Positions 21,594 through 31,710 of a stretch of 64,000 bases of DNA are shown here, one piece after another (the stretch's first letter is position 1; every line of letters begins with the position of its first letter). Both the position numbers and the translations under genes were made by a program. The stretch is from Phanerochaete sordida. Taxonomy: Eukaryota; Basidiomycota; Agaricomycetes; Polyporales; Phanerochaetaceae. The stretch covers positions 744,001-808,000 of the forward strand of contig BPQB01000001.1 of assembly GCA_019973155.2 (NCBI GenBank), given 5' to 3'. Below the pieces are notes generated by a model. It was not told the origin of the DNA. It ran no database searches and was given only the letters and a program-made list of their open reading frames with translations.

Positions 21594-24061
21594 ATGGCAG
21601 ATCTCCCGCGCCAGGCGTCCCCGCGCATGTCCTCCAACAGCATCTCGTCCTCGCCGAGCCGGCCCTCGCCGCTGTCCCGCCCGCACTGGCCGTACACGAC
21701 CTACACCGGCAGCCATGGGCACCGCCCGTCGTCCTCGTCGTCCATCATGTCGGCTGGCTCCGCGACCGGACTTGGCTTTGAGTATAGGGGCCCTGGCACA
21801 CCCTCGCCGTCAGGCCTCGTTAGGAGGACGTCGAACCTAGCGCTATCTACCTCGACTGCGTCCGCAGTTCCAGAGGAGAGTACGCGTCACTGGTCGTTCA
21901 CCGTACGTCTTTGGCATATCTGCGAGTCCAGTATCTCATGCGCAGTATGACAGGCTTTCGAATGGATTGTCAGAGACGTCCATCGACTCAGAGATCACAT
22001 ATACAACACAGATAACCCCACAGACGGGGGCGACTTTGAGATCCTCCGAGACTCGCCGATGCTTGGAGAAGGCAGGTTCAAGCTCGAAGTTGGTACGCAT
22101 GCCTCCATCATCTTGGAATCAGATTGTCGTGCTTACTTCATCTCCAGCTAGACCCGCGCCAGCGGAGAACATGGAGAACATGAACGCGTCCAACGACGCA
22201 CAAGTCGCAAGGTCACTATCTCTATTCGTCACGTCTGTCATGATTGAGTACGCACATACCGACTATGAGATCTGTTCCTCCATGTTTGCGGGCATCAAGT
22301 GTCAGGACGATCGCGTAGGCGAACGCGGTGCTCGTCCAGATTGGGTCTGGGAGTTCTGGCAGAACGACTGGGTTTTCAGAGAAGATAGTGAAGTGTGGGG
22401 TATGCAGATCACATCCTCACTCCATTCTTCTCCTGACATGCTGCAGAGTGCCCACTGCCTTCCCTCTCTACACTACTCGAGAACCCTCGCATCAAGGAGA
22501 CGGACTCCTTCGTTATATGCTGCCAGATCCACTCTCCGGTAGGACCCTTCTTCCCTCAGCAGCCGTCCGCCGCATATGTGCCCAAAGAGCTACTTGATGG
22601 CCTGGAAGCTCTCCTGGACAACGCCAGTAAGCGTACGATGCGAAGTGAGGGCTACTCAGTCGCTGACACCATGACTACATAGACACAGGCGATGTCCAAT
22701 TCGTTTGTCTGGAACGCAAAGAAGACGGAGATCTAGAGCCTGATTCTCCAGATGCAGCGACGCCTCATAGTCGCCGCTCATCCAGCTCTTCATCCACTGC
22801 AACTTCGGCGCCTCATACAGTTGCAAGGAAGCGAATCATCTACGCGCACTCTGACATCCTCATCAGGCGGTCAGAATATTTCGCCACCATGCTCCGCTCA
22901 TCCTTCTCGGAGAATGCTGCGTCCCTGGGCGAGCGCAAGACCTACACCATCATCGTCGAGGAAGCAGACTTCGTCACGATCTACTGGCTGCTGAAGTGGG
23001 TGTACGCCAACTGGCTCTTGTTCAAGGAGAACGATAATCCGAAGGCGGCCATCGAGGGCGCAGGCACGGGCTGGAGCGCCAAGTGGCTCGACACCAGGCG
23101 CGGGCAGGACGAGTGGGCGTGGACGACTTTCAGTGCGCGGCACCCTAGTGGCGACGACATCGGAGACTCGCGGAGCGTCACCAGCGCGGAGAGCACGCCG
23201 GGCAAGAAGGGCAAGACACCTGCTGGCTCAGCTACGACATCTATGCGCGGGAATTCGTCTGCCGGCTCAAGCTCCTCGAAGACGGCGGCCGCGCCGTCTT
23301 CGTCTGGCAACAGCACGTCCACGAGCACTGCGCGGCCGCCCCCGTCGCCCGTCCGCCGCGCCAACACGACGGGCACCGCCTCTACCAGCACGTCGACCAC
23401 GAACCTGGAGGTGCCGCCGCCGAGCACAGCAGACACGCCCTCCTCGCCGACGCGCGCACGCAAGTCAGACCCGCTCGCGGCACACATCCCGCCAGCACTC
23501 TCGCCGTCATCGCCGTCCTTCCCCGCGCAGTACCGCCCGCCGGCGCGTCCGCGCGCGCCCGCGTCGCACCCGCTGCCGCTCGGGCACGGCGCGCCGCGCG
23601 CCGCGCCGACGCGCGACCCGCACGCGCACCCGTGCGGCGCGCCGGCGCCCGCGAGCGCGCTCGCGATGTACCAGGTCGCGCACCGGTACGGGATGCGCGG
23701 GCTCGCGGCGCTCGCGCTCGAGCACATGCTCGCGACGCTGACGCCCGCGCGCAGCTTTGCGCTGCTGCTCGCGAGCGCGACGTGGGAGGAGCTGCACAAG
23801 CTCGTCGAGGTGCGTCGCGCGCGTTTTGGCGGGGTGCGCGGGCTGACGCGTGTGTGCTGCAGGACTACGTCGTCGAGAAGTGGGACGAGGTCTCTGTGTC
23901 TGAGGAGTTCGAGGTGTGCTGCCAGGAGGTCGCGGCGGGCGAGTGAGTCGCGCTTTGCTTGGGGTTGGACGTGTGCTGACACGCTTTGCAGGTGGGGCGC
24001 GGAGGGTGGCACGACGCTCGCGGCGCTGTTCAGGCGGCTCCGCGCTCCTGCTGCGCGGTGA
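21594..24061 (+). CDS. MATH/BTB-like domain protein
   Basis: Multi-exon gene from ATG 21594 to TGA 24061. After a Ser-rich leader (about 100 residues) comes a MATH-like region: WSFT joined to AFEWIVRDVHRLRDH, GRFKLE, then SLSLFVTSVMIEYAH, WEFWQNDWVFREDSEVW, LENPRIKETDSFVICCQIHS. A BTB fold follows: GDVQFVCLERKED, RIIYAHSDILIRRSEYFATM, LRSSFSEN and YTIIVEEADFVTIYWLLKWV. The BTB is then interrupted by about 230 residues of Ser/Thr/Pro low complexity before AMYQVAHRYGMRGLAALALE and a helical end. MATH-BTB proteins typically serve as substrate adaptors for cullin-3 ubiquitin ligases; that role is inferred. GC-rich repeats in the linker invite length variation between strains. Confidence 0.8.
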
Positions 24062-24433
24062 TGAGCTGGCAAGGTTTGCTCGGCGGTGTGAAGATCGATG
24101 TGTTCTGGCCTTCCGTTGCCGTGTTCACAGTGACCTTTGCATTGAGCATACAGCAGGCTGTAGGGCTCGCATCGCCGTCTCGTATCGATAGTGTTGGACG
24201 GATGTATTCCACACCCTATGTTGTCGTGAATCGCATGCTACGTTGTGCATAGCAAGACGCGTGCTCGCCCCCGACGCGTATGACTCGCGCGGCGTGTTGT
24301 GACTGGCACCAGACGTAATACTGGCGAGGATGGTCCGGGGAGGATGAGCGCATATCGATGAGGATGGGGCTCGCACACGTGATGGAGCCTGCCAGATGCG
24401 GCTGGAGCCTGCCTCGTCGCGAGAGTGCACCCG

Positions 24434-24441
24434 TGACGTCA
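24434..24441. promoter_or_regulatory. Perfect CRE/ATF palindrome upstream of RTC3
   Basis: TGACGTCA, the consensus for ATF/CREB-type bZIP factors, lies 147 bp before the RTC3 start, with a TATA-like ATATAC about 30 bp further on. In other fungi ATF-type factors drive stress genes, and yeast RTC3 is stress-induced. Regulation here is inferred from the site alone. Confidence 0.5.
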
Positions 24442-24587
24442 TCGCCCAGCGGGCCCTCATATACCTCGCGCCCGCCGCCTCCGGGCCAGCACACGACTCG
24501 ATCTCACACGCACTCACTCTCGCAACTCAACTCACCACTCTCATACCCACCACTCTCGCTTTCCCCACTACATCATCCGCATCAACA

Positions 24588-25203
24588 ATGGCCAAGGGAT
24601 CGCAGAAGGCACTCACGAAGGTCACCTTCAAGCCGAGCACACAGTCGACAGACGAGTTCACGATCATCGTGAACGCAGAAGAGGTGCGTGGGCCCGCCAC
24701 ACACGCGATACTGCGCGATTGCTGACGCCGCGTGCCGTGCGACAGTTCAAGCAGTACCAGAACGAGCGTGAGTGACGCCTTCTTATCGGATGGACCGCGG
24801 CGCTGACTTGTCCCGTGTCCAGCATCGTGAATACACTTCTTGCTTACTGACCAAGGAACGCGCATGCTAACGGCCCCCGCAGCTCGGTGCGCGTGCTGGA
24901 CGTCGTCGACTGTGAGTGCGCCCCTGTGTCCTTGCGCGTGCATTTGTGCTGACAGCGCGTGCAGCGACGGACGTGTTCTTCTCGAACCAGGGCTCGCAGG
25001 GCATCCTCGGGAAGCCCTCGAAACAACAGCTCGAGAACGTCTTCGGCACGACGAACGAGATGGAGATCATCCAGCAGATCCTCGAGAAGGGCAAGTCGCA
25101 GGCAGGCGACGGCATCCGGAACGGCAGCGGCGTCGCCGCGACGAACATGACGTTTGGCAGCGCGGTGGTGGATACGAAGGGCAAGGGGCTGCGCGGGGTG
25201 TAG
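24588..25203 (+). CDS. RTC3: RTC3-like single-domain SBDS/SDO1-fold protein, 129 aa
   Basis: Five exons total 130 codons: 24588-24683, 24746-24767, 24823-24826, 24883-24911 and 24965-25203. The product resembles yeast Rtc3/Hgh-type short SBDS proteins, which contain only the N-terminal domain of the ribosome maturation factor Sdo1 and are linked to RNA metabolism and stress. Signatures: VTFKPSTQSTDEFTIIVNAE, FKQYQNEPSSVRVLDVVDS, DVFFSNQGSQGILGKPSKQQ, LENVFGT and EIIQQILEKG. Exon 3 is only 4 nt (CATC). Without it the frame breaks, and both flanking introns (55 and 56 nt) have their own branch sites (CGCTGACTT and TGCTAACGG). The leader is pyrimidine/adenine-rich, as in highly expressed genes. 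Confidence 0.85.
24823..24826 (+). other. 4-nt microexon of RTC3
   Basis: CATC is flanked by acceptor GTGTCCAG and donor GTGAAT. It contributes the end of a Pro codon and two bases of a Ser codon. It is inferred because no other combination of splice sites joins exon 2 (leftover C) to exon 4 (starting C TCG GTG) in frame. Confidence 0.65.
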
Positions 25204-25904
25204 GGGACTCGGGGACTGTGACATGGCATGCGCAACACACACAATGTAACAACAGCTCGCGACGGCAGTAATGCACCGCAATTGTAACAGTATCACGCGA
25301 GCTCGCTGTACGTGGTCTTGTGAGGCGAGGCTCTAGAAGCGTCGACGCTGTACGCGGCGCTCGGGGCTCGAGCGACGTCAGGCTCGTCGTGGGCCGTGGT
25401 GTGAGCGCGAGGCTGGAGATTTCTGGCGGCCGCGTCGCGTGCTGGCGCCCGGCCGGGGTGCTATTACTCGCGTTGACGTCACCTGCGTTCGTGTTGGCCC
25501 TGTCGAGTCGGAGAACGCACTGCAGACGATGTCTTCAAAAGGCGGCCATGTCCTGCTCCTCGCCCCCGTCCCTCCCCGCCGCGCCCACAGCCTGCGCTCT
25601 CCCACTGCCCCTGTACGGCACTAGCCAGACCTTGTGTCCACACGCTTCAACATCTCAGGCCCAGGTACAACCGCCTCGACCGAGCCCAATCCCCAATACA
25701 AATTCCCTTTTGCGACGCAACCAAAACATTTCACAACATCCGCCAACCCAGCCGGCCCATCCTGTCCCAGCCCGCCATCTGGCCTTATCCCCTCCGTCCA
25801 TCTGCCACCCACAGTCGCATATACTTCCCCCGACACCGCCATCTGCGCACGGCCGAAGCGGGTTGCTCGACGCCTGAACGCTGCCGCCCCGCCCCACACG
25901 CACC
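25204..25904. promoter_or_regulatory. Intergenic region upstream of TDA3
   Basis: A 701-bp gap holding the RTC3 3' flank and the TDA3 promoter. A perfect TGACGTCA lies at 25474-25481. The last 250 bp before the TDA3 start are C-rich and G-poor on the plus strand, a typical basidiomycete leader. No coding exon is supported. Confidence 0.45.
25474..25481. promoter_or_regulatory. Perfect CRE/ATF palindrome upstream of TDA3
   Basis: A second TGACGTCA, 424 bp before the TDA3 ATG. It is too far to assign confidently, but it is the only other perfect copy I noticed in this neighbourhood. Confidence 0.35.
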
Positions 25905-28096
25905 ATGCCCTCCACCGTCATCCTCGGCACGGGCATCATAGGCCTCTCGACCGCCTACTACCTCTCGCAGCTCGCCGACGCCGACGCCGACACGACGCCG
26001 ACCGCGGGCAACCCGCAGCCCGGCGCAAGCGCGCCGCACGGGGGCGCACGCGCCCCGAAGCACGAGATCCACCTCGTCGAGCCCTCGCCCGAGCTCTTCG
26101 CCTCCGCGTCGGGCAAGGCCGCGGGCTTCCTCGCCAAGGACTGGTTCGCGCCCGCCGTCGCGCCGCTCGGTGCGCTCTCGTTCGACCTGCACCGCGCGCT
26201 CGCGGCCGAGCACGGCGGCGCCGCGCGCTGGGGCTTCGCCGAGAGCGTCTCGTACTCGCTCGACCGCGAGGACGGCGACGACGATACGAGCGAGAGCGCC
26301 CCGAGCGACGCCGGCGACGACGACCCCGCGGACGAGCCCCCGCGCGAGCCTCGCCCGCGCCACCGCGCGCTGAACGACCTCGACTGGCTCATGTCGGGCT
26401 CGAGCCGCGCGACGCTCCTCGGGGCGTCCGAGGCCGCCGCTGCGGCCGCGCACGCAGACGAGGCCGACGAGGGCCCAGATGCACCGCCGGAGGTGGATGA
26501 GGAAGAAGACTATCCCCGCTGGGTGCGTGCGAAGCCGAGCACGATGCAGGCCATCTCGGACAGGGACACGACGGGCCAAGTGTGAGTGCCGCTTTTGCTC
26601 GTGTCCGGTCTCTCTCTCGCCCGTCGCCTCCAGGCCCCGTCCGCCGCCGCGCCCCCGCCGCCCCGCTCGCTGTGCGCGGCGAGCTCGGGCATGAACAAGC
26701 TTCGCTTCGTGTGATGTCAGCGATCGACCGCCGTCGCCTGCGTCGGTCTAGACCCGGTTCTGCCAACGGGTGTGCGGAGCTGCGCGCGCTTCTGGAACGC
26801 TTGCGTTGTGCATTTGTATTTCTCCCCGCGTTTGGCAGCCGCTGACGATCGGCGATGCGCCCCCACAGGGACCCATACCGGTTGTGCCAGTTTCTCCTCC
26901 AGGAGTGCGTCGCCCGCGGCGTCAAGCTGCACCACCCCGCCCGCGCGACGCAGCTCGTCGAGGAGCCAGCCGAGGCCGGCGCGGCGCCAAAGACGTCCGT
27001 GCGCCTCCAGTTCCTCGGTCCAGACCCGGAGTCGGCCATGGCTGCAGCGGGCACACCCAACTCCAAGAGTCCGCCGTCTGCGAGCCCTCATGGCGACGCC
27101 GAGGGCTCACCCACGGACGAAGAGGGTGGGGAGCACGCGTCGGGCGACCAAGGCCGGACGGTAGATCTCCCGTGCGACAGCCTCATCATCACGGCCGGGT
27201 GCTGGACGCCGCGCGTGTACCGCACGCTATTCCCGAATGCGGGACGGATACCGTGGGTCACGGCGCTGGCAGGGCACTCAATATCGGTCAAGAGCCGCAA
27301 GTGGATGCGGCCCAAGACAAAGAAGTCGCGACCGCCGACGACGACCGCGGACGGCGCCGGTGAAGAGCGACTCGCTGCGAGGCCAGTCGATCAGCTCCGC
27401 AAGGGCGATTCTGACAACTCGGTAGATTCGGTGTCGACGACCGGCTCGATGACGCTTGGCCGCGCCTCTCCAACGCCGTCATTCTCGCGGACGTCATCGA
27501 CGATCTCCACTCCGCCGACGTCCCCGGACTCTTCTCTCGCTTCCCTGCCCGCCCGGCCGTCCGGCCACGCGCCACTCCCGGACGTCTGCCACGCCGTCTT
27601 CACCAGCGACCGCGCCGGTTACTCGCCCGAGATCTTCAGCCGCCTCTCAGGTGACGTCTGGCTCGGCGGGCTCAACAGCGCCGCGATCCCGCTCCCCGCG
27701 CTCCCCACCCTCGCCACGCCGGACCCCGCCGCGGTCCAGACGCTGCTCAACACCGCCGAGGCGCTCCTCGGGCACCTCGCGCCCGCCGACCCGTCCGCCG
27801 CGGCGCCCAAGACCGCCACCGCGCGCGGGCACGCGCCGACGCTCACGCTGCTCCGGAGCGCGCTCTGCTTCCGCCCTGTCACGCCGACGGGGCGGCCCGT
27901 CATCGCGCGCATGCACGAGGCGGACCTCGGCGACGGCGTCAAGGTCCCCGGCGGCGTGTTCGTCGCGACCGGGCACGGCCCGTGGGGCATCAGCCTCAGC
28001 CTCGGCACGGGGCGCGTCGTGAGCGAGATGGTGCTCGGGCGCACGCCGAGCGTCGACGTCAGCGTGCTCGGCAAGTGGGAGGCGGGCGCGCCGTAG
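25905..28096 (+). CDS. TDA3: TDA3-like FAD-dependent oxidoreductase (DAO family), 634 aa
   Basis: Two exons, 25905-26581 and 26869-28096, sum to 635 codons. The N-terminus TVILGTGIIGLSTAYYLSQL is a classic GxGxxG dinucleotide fold, followed by the FAD-binding Glu in EIHLVEPSPELF. After the splice comes VDPYRLCQFLLQECVARGVK, then DSLIITAGCWTPRV, DVWLGGLNSAAIPLP, CFRPVTPTGRPVIARM and VFVATGHGPWGISLSLGTGR, the DAO C-terminal FAD contact. The order matches fungal Tda3 proteins; in yeast Tda3 affects endosome-to-Golgi traffic, and the substrate is not known. Acidic (about residues 125-150, 185-205) and Ser-rich (about residues 360-450) insertions enlarge it. The 287-nt intron is long for this genome. 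Confidence 0.85.
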
Positions 28097-28504
28097 GCGG
28101 CGCTGTCGCTCGTTTCTGTGCTCGCATCCCGCCCTTCCTCTCTTTCAGCACAAAGCCCGTTTCAAATTGCATCTATGGACTACTCATCCATTCCTGGAAT
28201 TTGCATCTCAGCTCACTTTTTGTCTTTCGTCCCTGCACTCGCCTCACGTCTCGCGTCTTCTGTTTCTCTGCTGTTGCTACCACCTCTCTGCGTTCTCTCC
28301 ACGTATCCTGCCTGTTATGACCAGTTCTCAGCTCCACTTGTTGTTGTACGTAATGTCAATGATTTTGTGCTTTACAGCCGTCCAGTGGCAATCCGTTTCG
28401 CCTTACTTGATGTGAAAGGCTGCGCAAACAGGAAGACCAGCGGTTGCTTCGTCGGATATACACACGAACACAGGCGTGACACGGGACCCGATGCACCAGA
28501 GCCA
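28097..28504. other. Convergent intergenic region, TDA3 / nicotinamidase
   Basis: About 408 bp between two stop codons, T-rich on the plus strand (3' UTR-like, with TTTCTGTGCTC and CTGTTGCTACC blocks). No gene or repeat is seen. Confidence 0.5.
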
Positions 28505-29291
28505 TCAGAACAAGTTCTGGAGCGACCGTCAGCGTGAGCCGAAACCTGCTGCTCCACGGCACACACCTCCTTTACCCACTCAAGCCCAACGACCTTCACG
28601 CCCGCATCCTCGAGCTGCTTCTTCGCGTCCGCCCAGCCCGCGTCGCCGCCGACGCAGCGCGTAGCCTCCTCGACGACGAACGTCTCCCACGCGAGCTCGC
28701 GCGCGTCGAGCGCGGTGCTCAGCACGCAGTAGTCGCCCGCGAGCCCGCCCACCACCACCGCCGCAATCTCGGCATCGCGCAGCACGCGCTCGAGCCCGCT
28801 CACCGCGCTCGGCAGCGGCGGGGCGCGCAGCGGCGATCGGAACGCGCTGTACATCTCGACGCGCGCGTCCGTGCCCTTCTCGACGACGGCGTCCCAGCGC
28901 GCCGCGGCGAGCTCGCGCACGAGCGCCGCGCCGCGCGAGCCCTGCACGCAGTGCACGGGCCACAGGCGCGTCGCGTACGTCTCGGCGGCGTTCAGCGGGT
29001 TCGCGATCACTGTGGTGGACGCGAAGGGCGCGGCGCCGGCGTGGTTCGCCGCGAAGCTGACGTGGTCCGCCGGGTGCCAGTCTTTGGTTGCGATTTTGAG
29101 TGTGAAGGGCTGCGCGAGCAGGGCGTGCAGCGCCGGGAGCACGGCGCGCCCGTCAGGCACCGCGAGGGCGCCGTCCTGTAGCGTGCGGCGCGTCAGTGGG
29201 GGTGGGCTACGGGGACGGCAGGCGGGACGCGTGCAGGTGGGCAGAAGTCTTCTTGCATGTCCACGACAATCAGTGCGGTCTTCTGTGCCAT
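28505..29291 (-). CDS. PNC1: Nicotinamidase (isochorismatase-like hydrolase)
   Basis: ATG at 29291. The short first exon encodes MAQKTALIVVDMQEDFCPP; the second encodes DGALAVPDGRAVLPALHALL, then DWHPADHVSFAANH (metal ligands D, H, H), LWPVHCVQGSRGA, VVEKGTDARVEMYSAF (active-site Lys) and VVVGGLAGDYCVLSTALDAR (catalytic Cys). This is a complete nicotinamidase triad: nicotinamide to nicotinate in NAD+ salvage. The first splice donor is unclear: a clean join to DGALAV needs a GC donor at CCT|GCACGC, whereas a GT donor two codons later adds Ala-Arg. At the 3' end I favour splicing VKE to NLF-stop (CTGAC branch, CTCCAG acceptor). Reading through instead adds about 50 unconserved residues to 28372. 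Confidence 0.85.
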
Positions 29292-29689
29292 GCTTATTGG
29301 TTGTCGGGGTTGTAAGAGCGGTGGAGTGGTGGGTGAGAGCAAAGTGTGCTATCGTGAACGTTATCAAGATGCTCGAGGCTTTGTGGCGCTAGACGCCATC
29401 CGCAGCTTTCAGATGATGAGTACAGCGTATTTTATGACTATGTAACGACTGGCTCGTTAAGGGGTCGAGGCGATACGCGAAGTCGGAATTTATCGTCCGA
29501 AACATCATTCAGGTGTGGTACACCGTAATCGTCAGATTTTTGCTGTCCCTTTGGTGTAGATATCTTTGAATTGTAGAAAGGCCGTCACCGCGATTGACGG
29601 CAATTCTGTCTATAGGGTGAGAAAAGGGAGCAGGAGGTAGAAAGAGAAAGTCGGAGGGAGATGGCTTGAGAGGACAACGTGAGAGACTG

Positions 29690-29772
29690 GAGGTTGTGCG
29701 ATGGATACCAGAGGCTGACATCGGTTCGATCGCGATCACGTGAACCTGTTTAATTTATCGCTAAAACACCCG
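29690..29772 (-). repeat. Promoter-like repeat, copy E (degraded)
   Basis: On the minus strand: AACAGGTTCACGTG, the palindrome GATCGCGATC, then GAACCGATGTCAGCCTCTGG. CACGTG lies at 29737-29742. There is no TATA box at the expected place (TATCCATCG). Confidence 0.7.
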
Positions 29773-30374
29773 CTCGCCTACTTTCGTTCGTTCGCCAGCC
29801 TCTTCGTCGAGGGGAATTCTGTAATCGAACCCGAGTGCTCAAACAGCGAATGTCACTGAAGGCGGAATTAGGCTTAGGCATTCCAGGGGCTTCGGCATAC
29901 TTCGCTGTTCGAGGGAATGGACATGGTTCGTGTTGACAGAGTTGACCTGTTCCGTTCAGTCCTGCCAGGTTGTGCGTTTTGCCTAGCTCTTCAATAGCGC
30001 ATATACGAAGGGCAGCGCAGGAAGCGCGCGGCGCCTGTGAGTGCCGCCTGTGTGCCGGCCTGTGTTATCGTTAGACCACCATAAGCCTCTGAGCGTCCCT
30101 AGGCGTTCCTCGTGAGATACAACTTGAAGGCCCTGGGCCATGGCGCCGACGAAATGGCGAGCCCGCAGTGCATGCAAGCGTCGTTTACGATGCCGTGGTT
30201 TTCGCGTCGAGGGTGAAGCTGGAAGCTGCCTTCACGGCGATAAGGTGAGTTCGACATCGGTAGGTGGGAGGCCGGGGTCTCGACGACCTGGAGGTAAGTT
30301 GACGACGACGGTAGTCTGAGCCCACAAGAACAAGCCTGGGGGGAGAGGCAGGGAAGGGGAGACGGGGGAAGGTG

Positions 30375-30725
30375 ACGGAGGTACGTGGTGGGAAGAGGCA
30401 AGAACGAGCTGGGGGATTCGGGCGACGTCCGCGAGTATTTATACGCTGGAGGCTGGCGTGGGCTCGATCGCGATCACGTGGGTTTGTTCACCGCGACGGC
30501 ACTCGAACTAGCCCATTTCTGGTCGCCAGTCTCGATCTCGAGAGCGCAGAAACAAGAATAGATACTCAAGCTTTCAAGCTCCAAATGCGGCTGCCGCTGG
30601 AGCAGAGACTCGCCTACGCCCGACGGCCCCGGGGGGGGGGGGGCCTCTTCTGCCTGGAGATGTATGCGTGCGCGGTTCGCCGCGAAGCTGAAGCTGACAG
30701 TGTCCGCCGCCGGCAGTGTTTCGCC
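30375..30725 (-). repeat. Promoter-like repeat, copy F
   Basis: Minus-strand order: GGCGAAACACTGCCGGCGGC, AGCTTCAGCTTCGCGGCGAA, then CTCCAGCGGCAGCCGCATTT, CTCGAGATCGAGACTGGCG, GTCGCGGTGAACAAACC, CACGTG (30475-30480), GATCGCGATC, ACGCCAGCCTCCAGCG, TATAAATA (30436-30443) and a leader CTCGTTCTTGCCTCTTCCCA ending ACGTACC. At least 250 bp align with B and G. Confidence 0.85.
30631..30643. repeat. Homopolymer run of 13 G
   Basis: CCCC followed by 13 G inside the upstream part of repeat copy F. Copy G has CCCGGCGGGGCC at the equivalent place, so the run is an expansion or a length-uncertain assembly site. Confidence 0.9.
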
Positions 30726-30924
30726 GTGATTCAGAGCATAGATGGCGCTGTCAGTGCGCTGTGCTCGTTTGACGGGAGATAAAGTGTGTGCGACAGAGGT
30801 CGATTGGAAGCTCAGGCCATATCCCTTCCGACGAATTTGAGACGATGAAGGTCGGCTGAACATAGGCGACGACGATGTGGTCCGCAAGTGTGGGAAGGGG
30901 AGGGAGGTGAAGACGGTGAGGGAG

Positions 30925-31260
30925 GCAACGAAGGTACATGGTGGGAAGAGACAAGAACGAGCTGGAGGGTTCGGACGACGTCCGCGACTATTTATACACT
31001 GGAGGCTGGCGTGGGCTCGATCGCGATCACGTGGGCTCGTTTACCGCGACACGATTCGAACCAACCCGTTTCTGGTCGCCAGCCTCGATCTACAGGGCGC
31101 AGAATGAGATATAAATATCCCAAGTGCGGCTGCCACTGGAGCAGAGATGCACTTAGACCCGGCGGGGCCTCGGCGCGCTTTTCAGCCGGGAGACGTGCAT
31201 GTTTTCGCTGCGAAGCTGTAGCTGACGACGTCCGCCGCCCGCAGCGTTTCGCCGCGGTCC
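30925..31260 (-). repeat. Promoter-like repeat, copy G
   Basis: Minus-strand order as in F: GGCGAAACGCTGCGGGCGGC, AGCTACAGCTTCGCAGCGAA, CTCCAGTGGCAGCCGCACTT, GATCGAGGCTGGCGACCAG, GTCGCGGTAAACGAGCC, CACGTG (31028-31033), GATCGCGATC, ACGCCAGCCTCCAGTG, TATAAATA (30989-30996) and CTCGTTCTTGTCTCTTCCCA with ATG following. This is the best-preserved copy. Confidence 0.88.
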
Positions 31261-31710
31261 TGAGCGCGAGCGGGGCGGGCTGTGCGCGTATGAGTGGACC
31301 GTGCGCGTGAAGCCTACAAGTGTCTTCTCACATATCTGCGCCCACCGCGGCCTCTTTTTATAACTTTAGGACTTGAGTACTGTGTCCAGGCGGATGTGAC
31401 GAGGGGAGCTCTCTGCGATAAACGCTGGACAGCACCCGAATCGTTGCAGTGAGGTACAGTACCTCTCGAAGGAAGCTATCCCGGCCCTGTGGGCTATGTA
31501 GCGTTGGTGCCGCGGGCAACTCTCGTCTTCAAAGCGCAGTAGCAAGATCTGTAGGGGAATCAACAACCAAGAGAGCATCCAGGGATTATCCGCGATGTAA
31601 TATACAAGAGGTAGAGTTCGCACATCTACGGATACACTGTCACAGGGTAGATATAAAAAGATCGGGTAGTAGGTAGTGTTGAGATAATATCGCGACCTCT
31701 ATGCCGCACC

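Larger units (their letters stand above)
29292..31710. other. Gene-poor repeat island 2
   Basis: About 2.4 kb between the nicotinamidase start and the AFG1 stop. It carries promoter-like repeat copies E, F and G, all inverted relative to A-D. F and G are direct repeats about 553 bp apart with homology that extends upstream of the core. A run of 13 G lies at 30631-30643. Reading frames downstream of F and G start at equivalent positions (ACG in F, ATG in G) but encode unrelated short peptides. No conserved gene is recognised. Confidence 0.6.

Noticed and set aside
25634..26500. Alternative upstream start and Arg-rich frames at the TDA3 5' end
   Set aside because: The GxGxxG motif begins three residues after the ATG at 25905, where Rossmann proteins normally start; the other frames are shadows.
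28372..28504. Read-through C-terminal extension of nicotinamidase
   Set aside because: About 50 residues beyond the usual family end. A standard intron (GTGTGT donor, CTGAC branch, CTCCAG acceptor) gives a normal-length protein ending VKENLF.
29800..29880. GGGTTCGATTAC on the minus strand, resembling a tRNA B box
   Set aside because: No T-stem pairing, no A box at the right distance and no acceptor stem.
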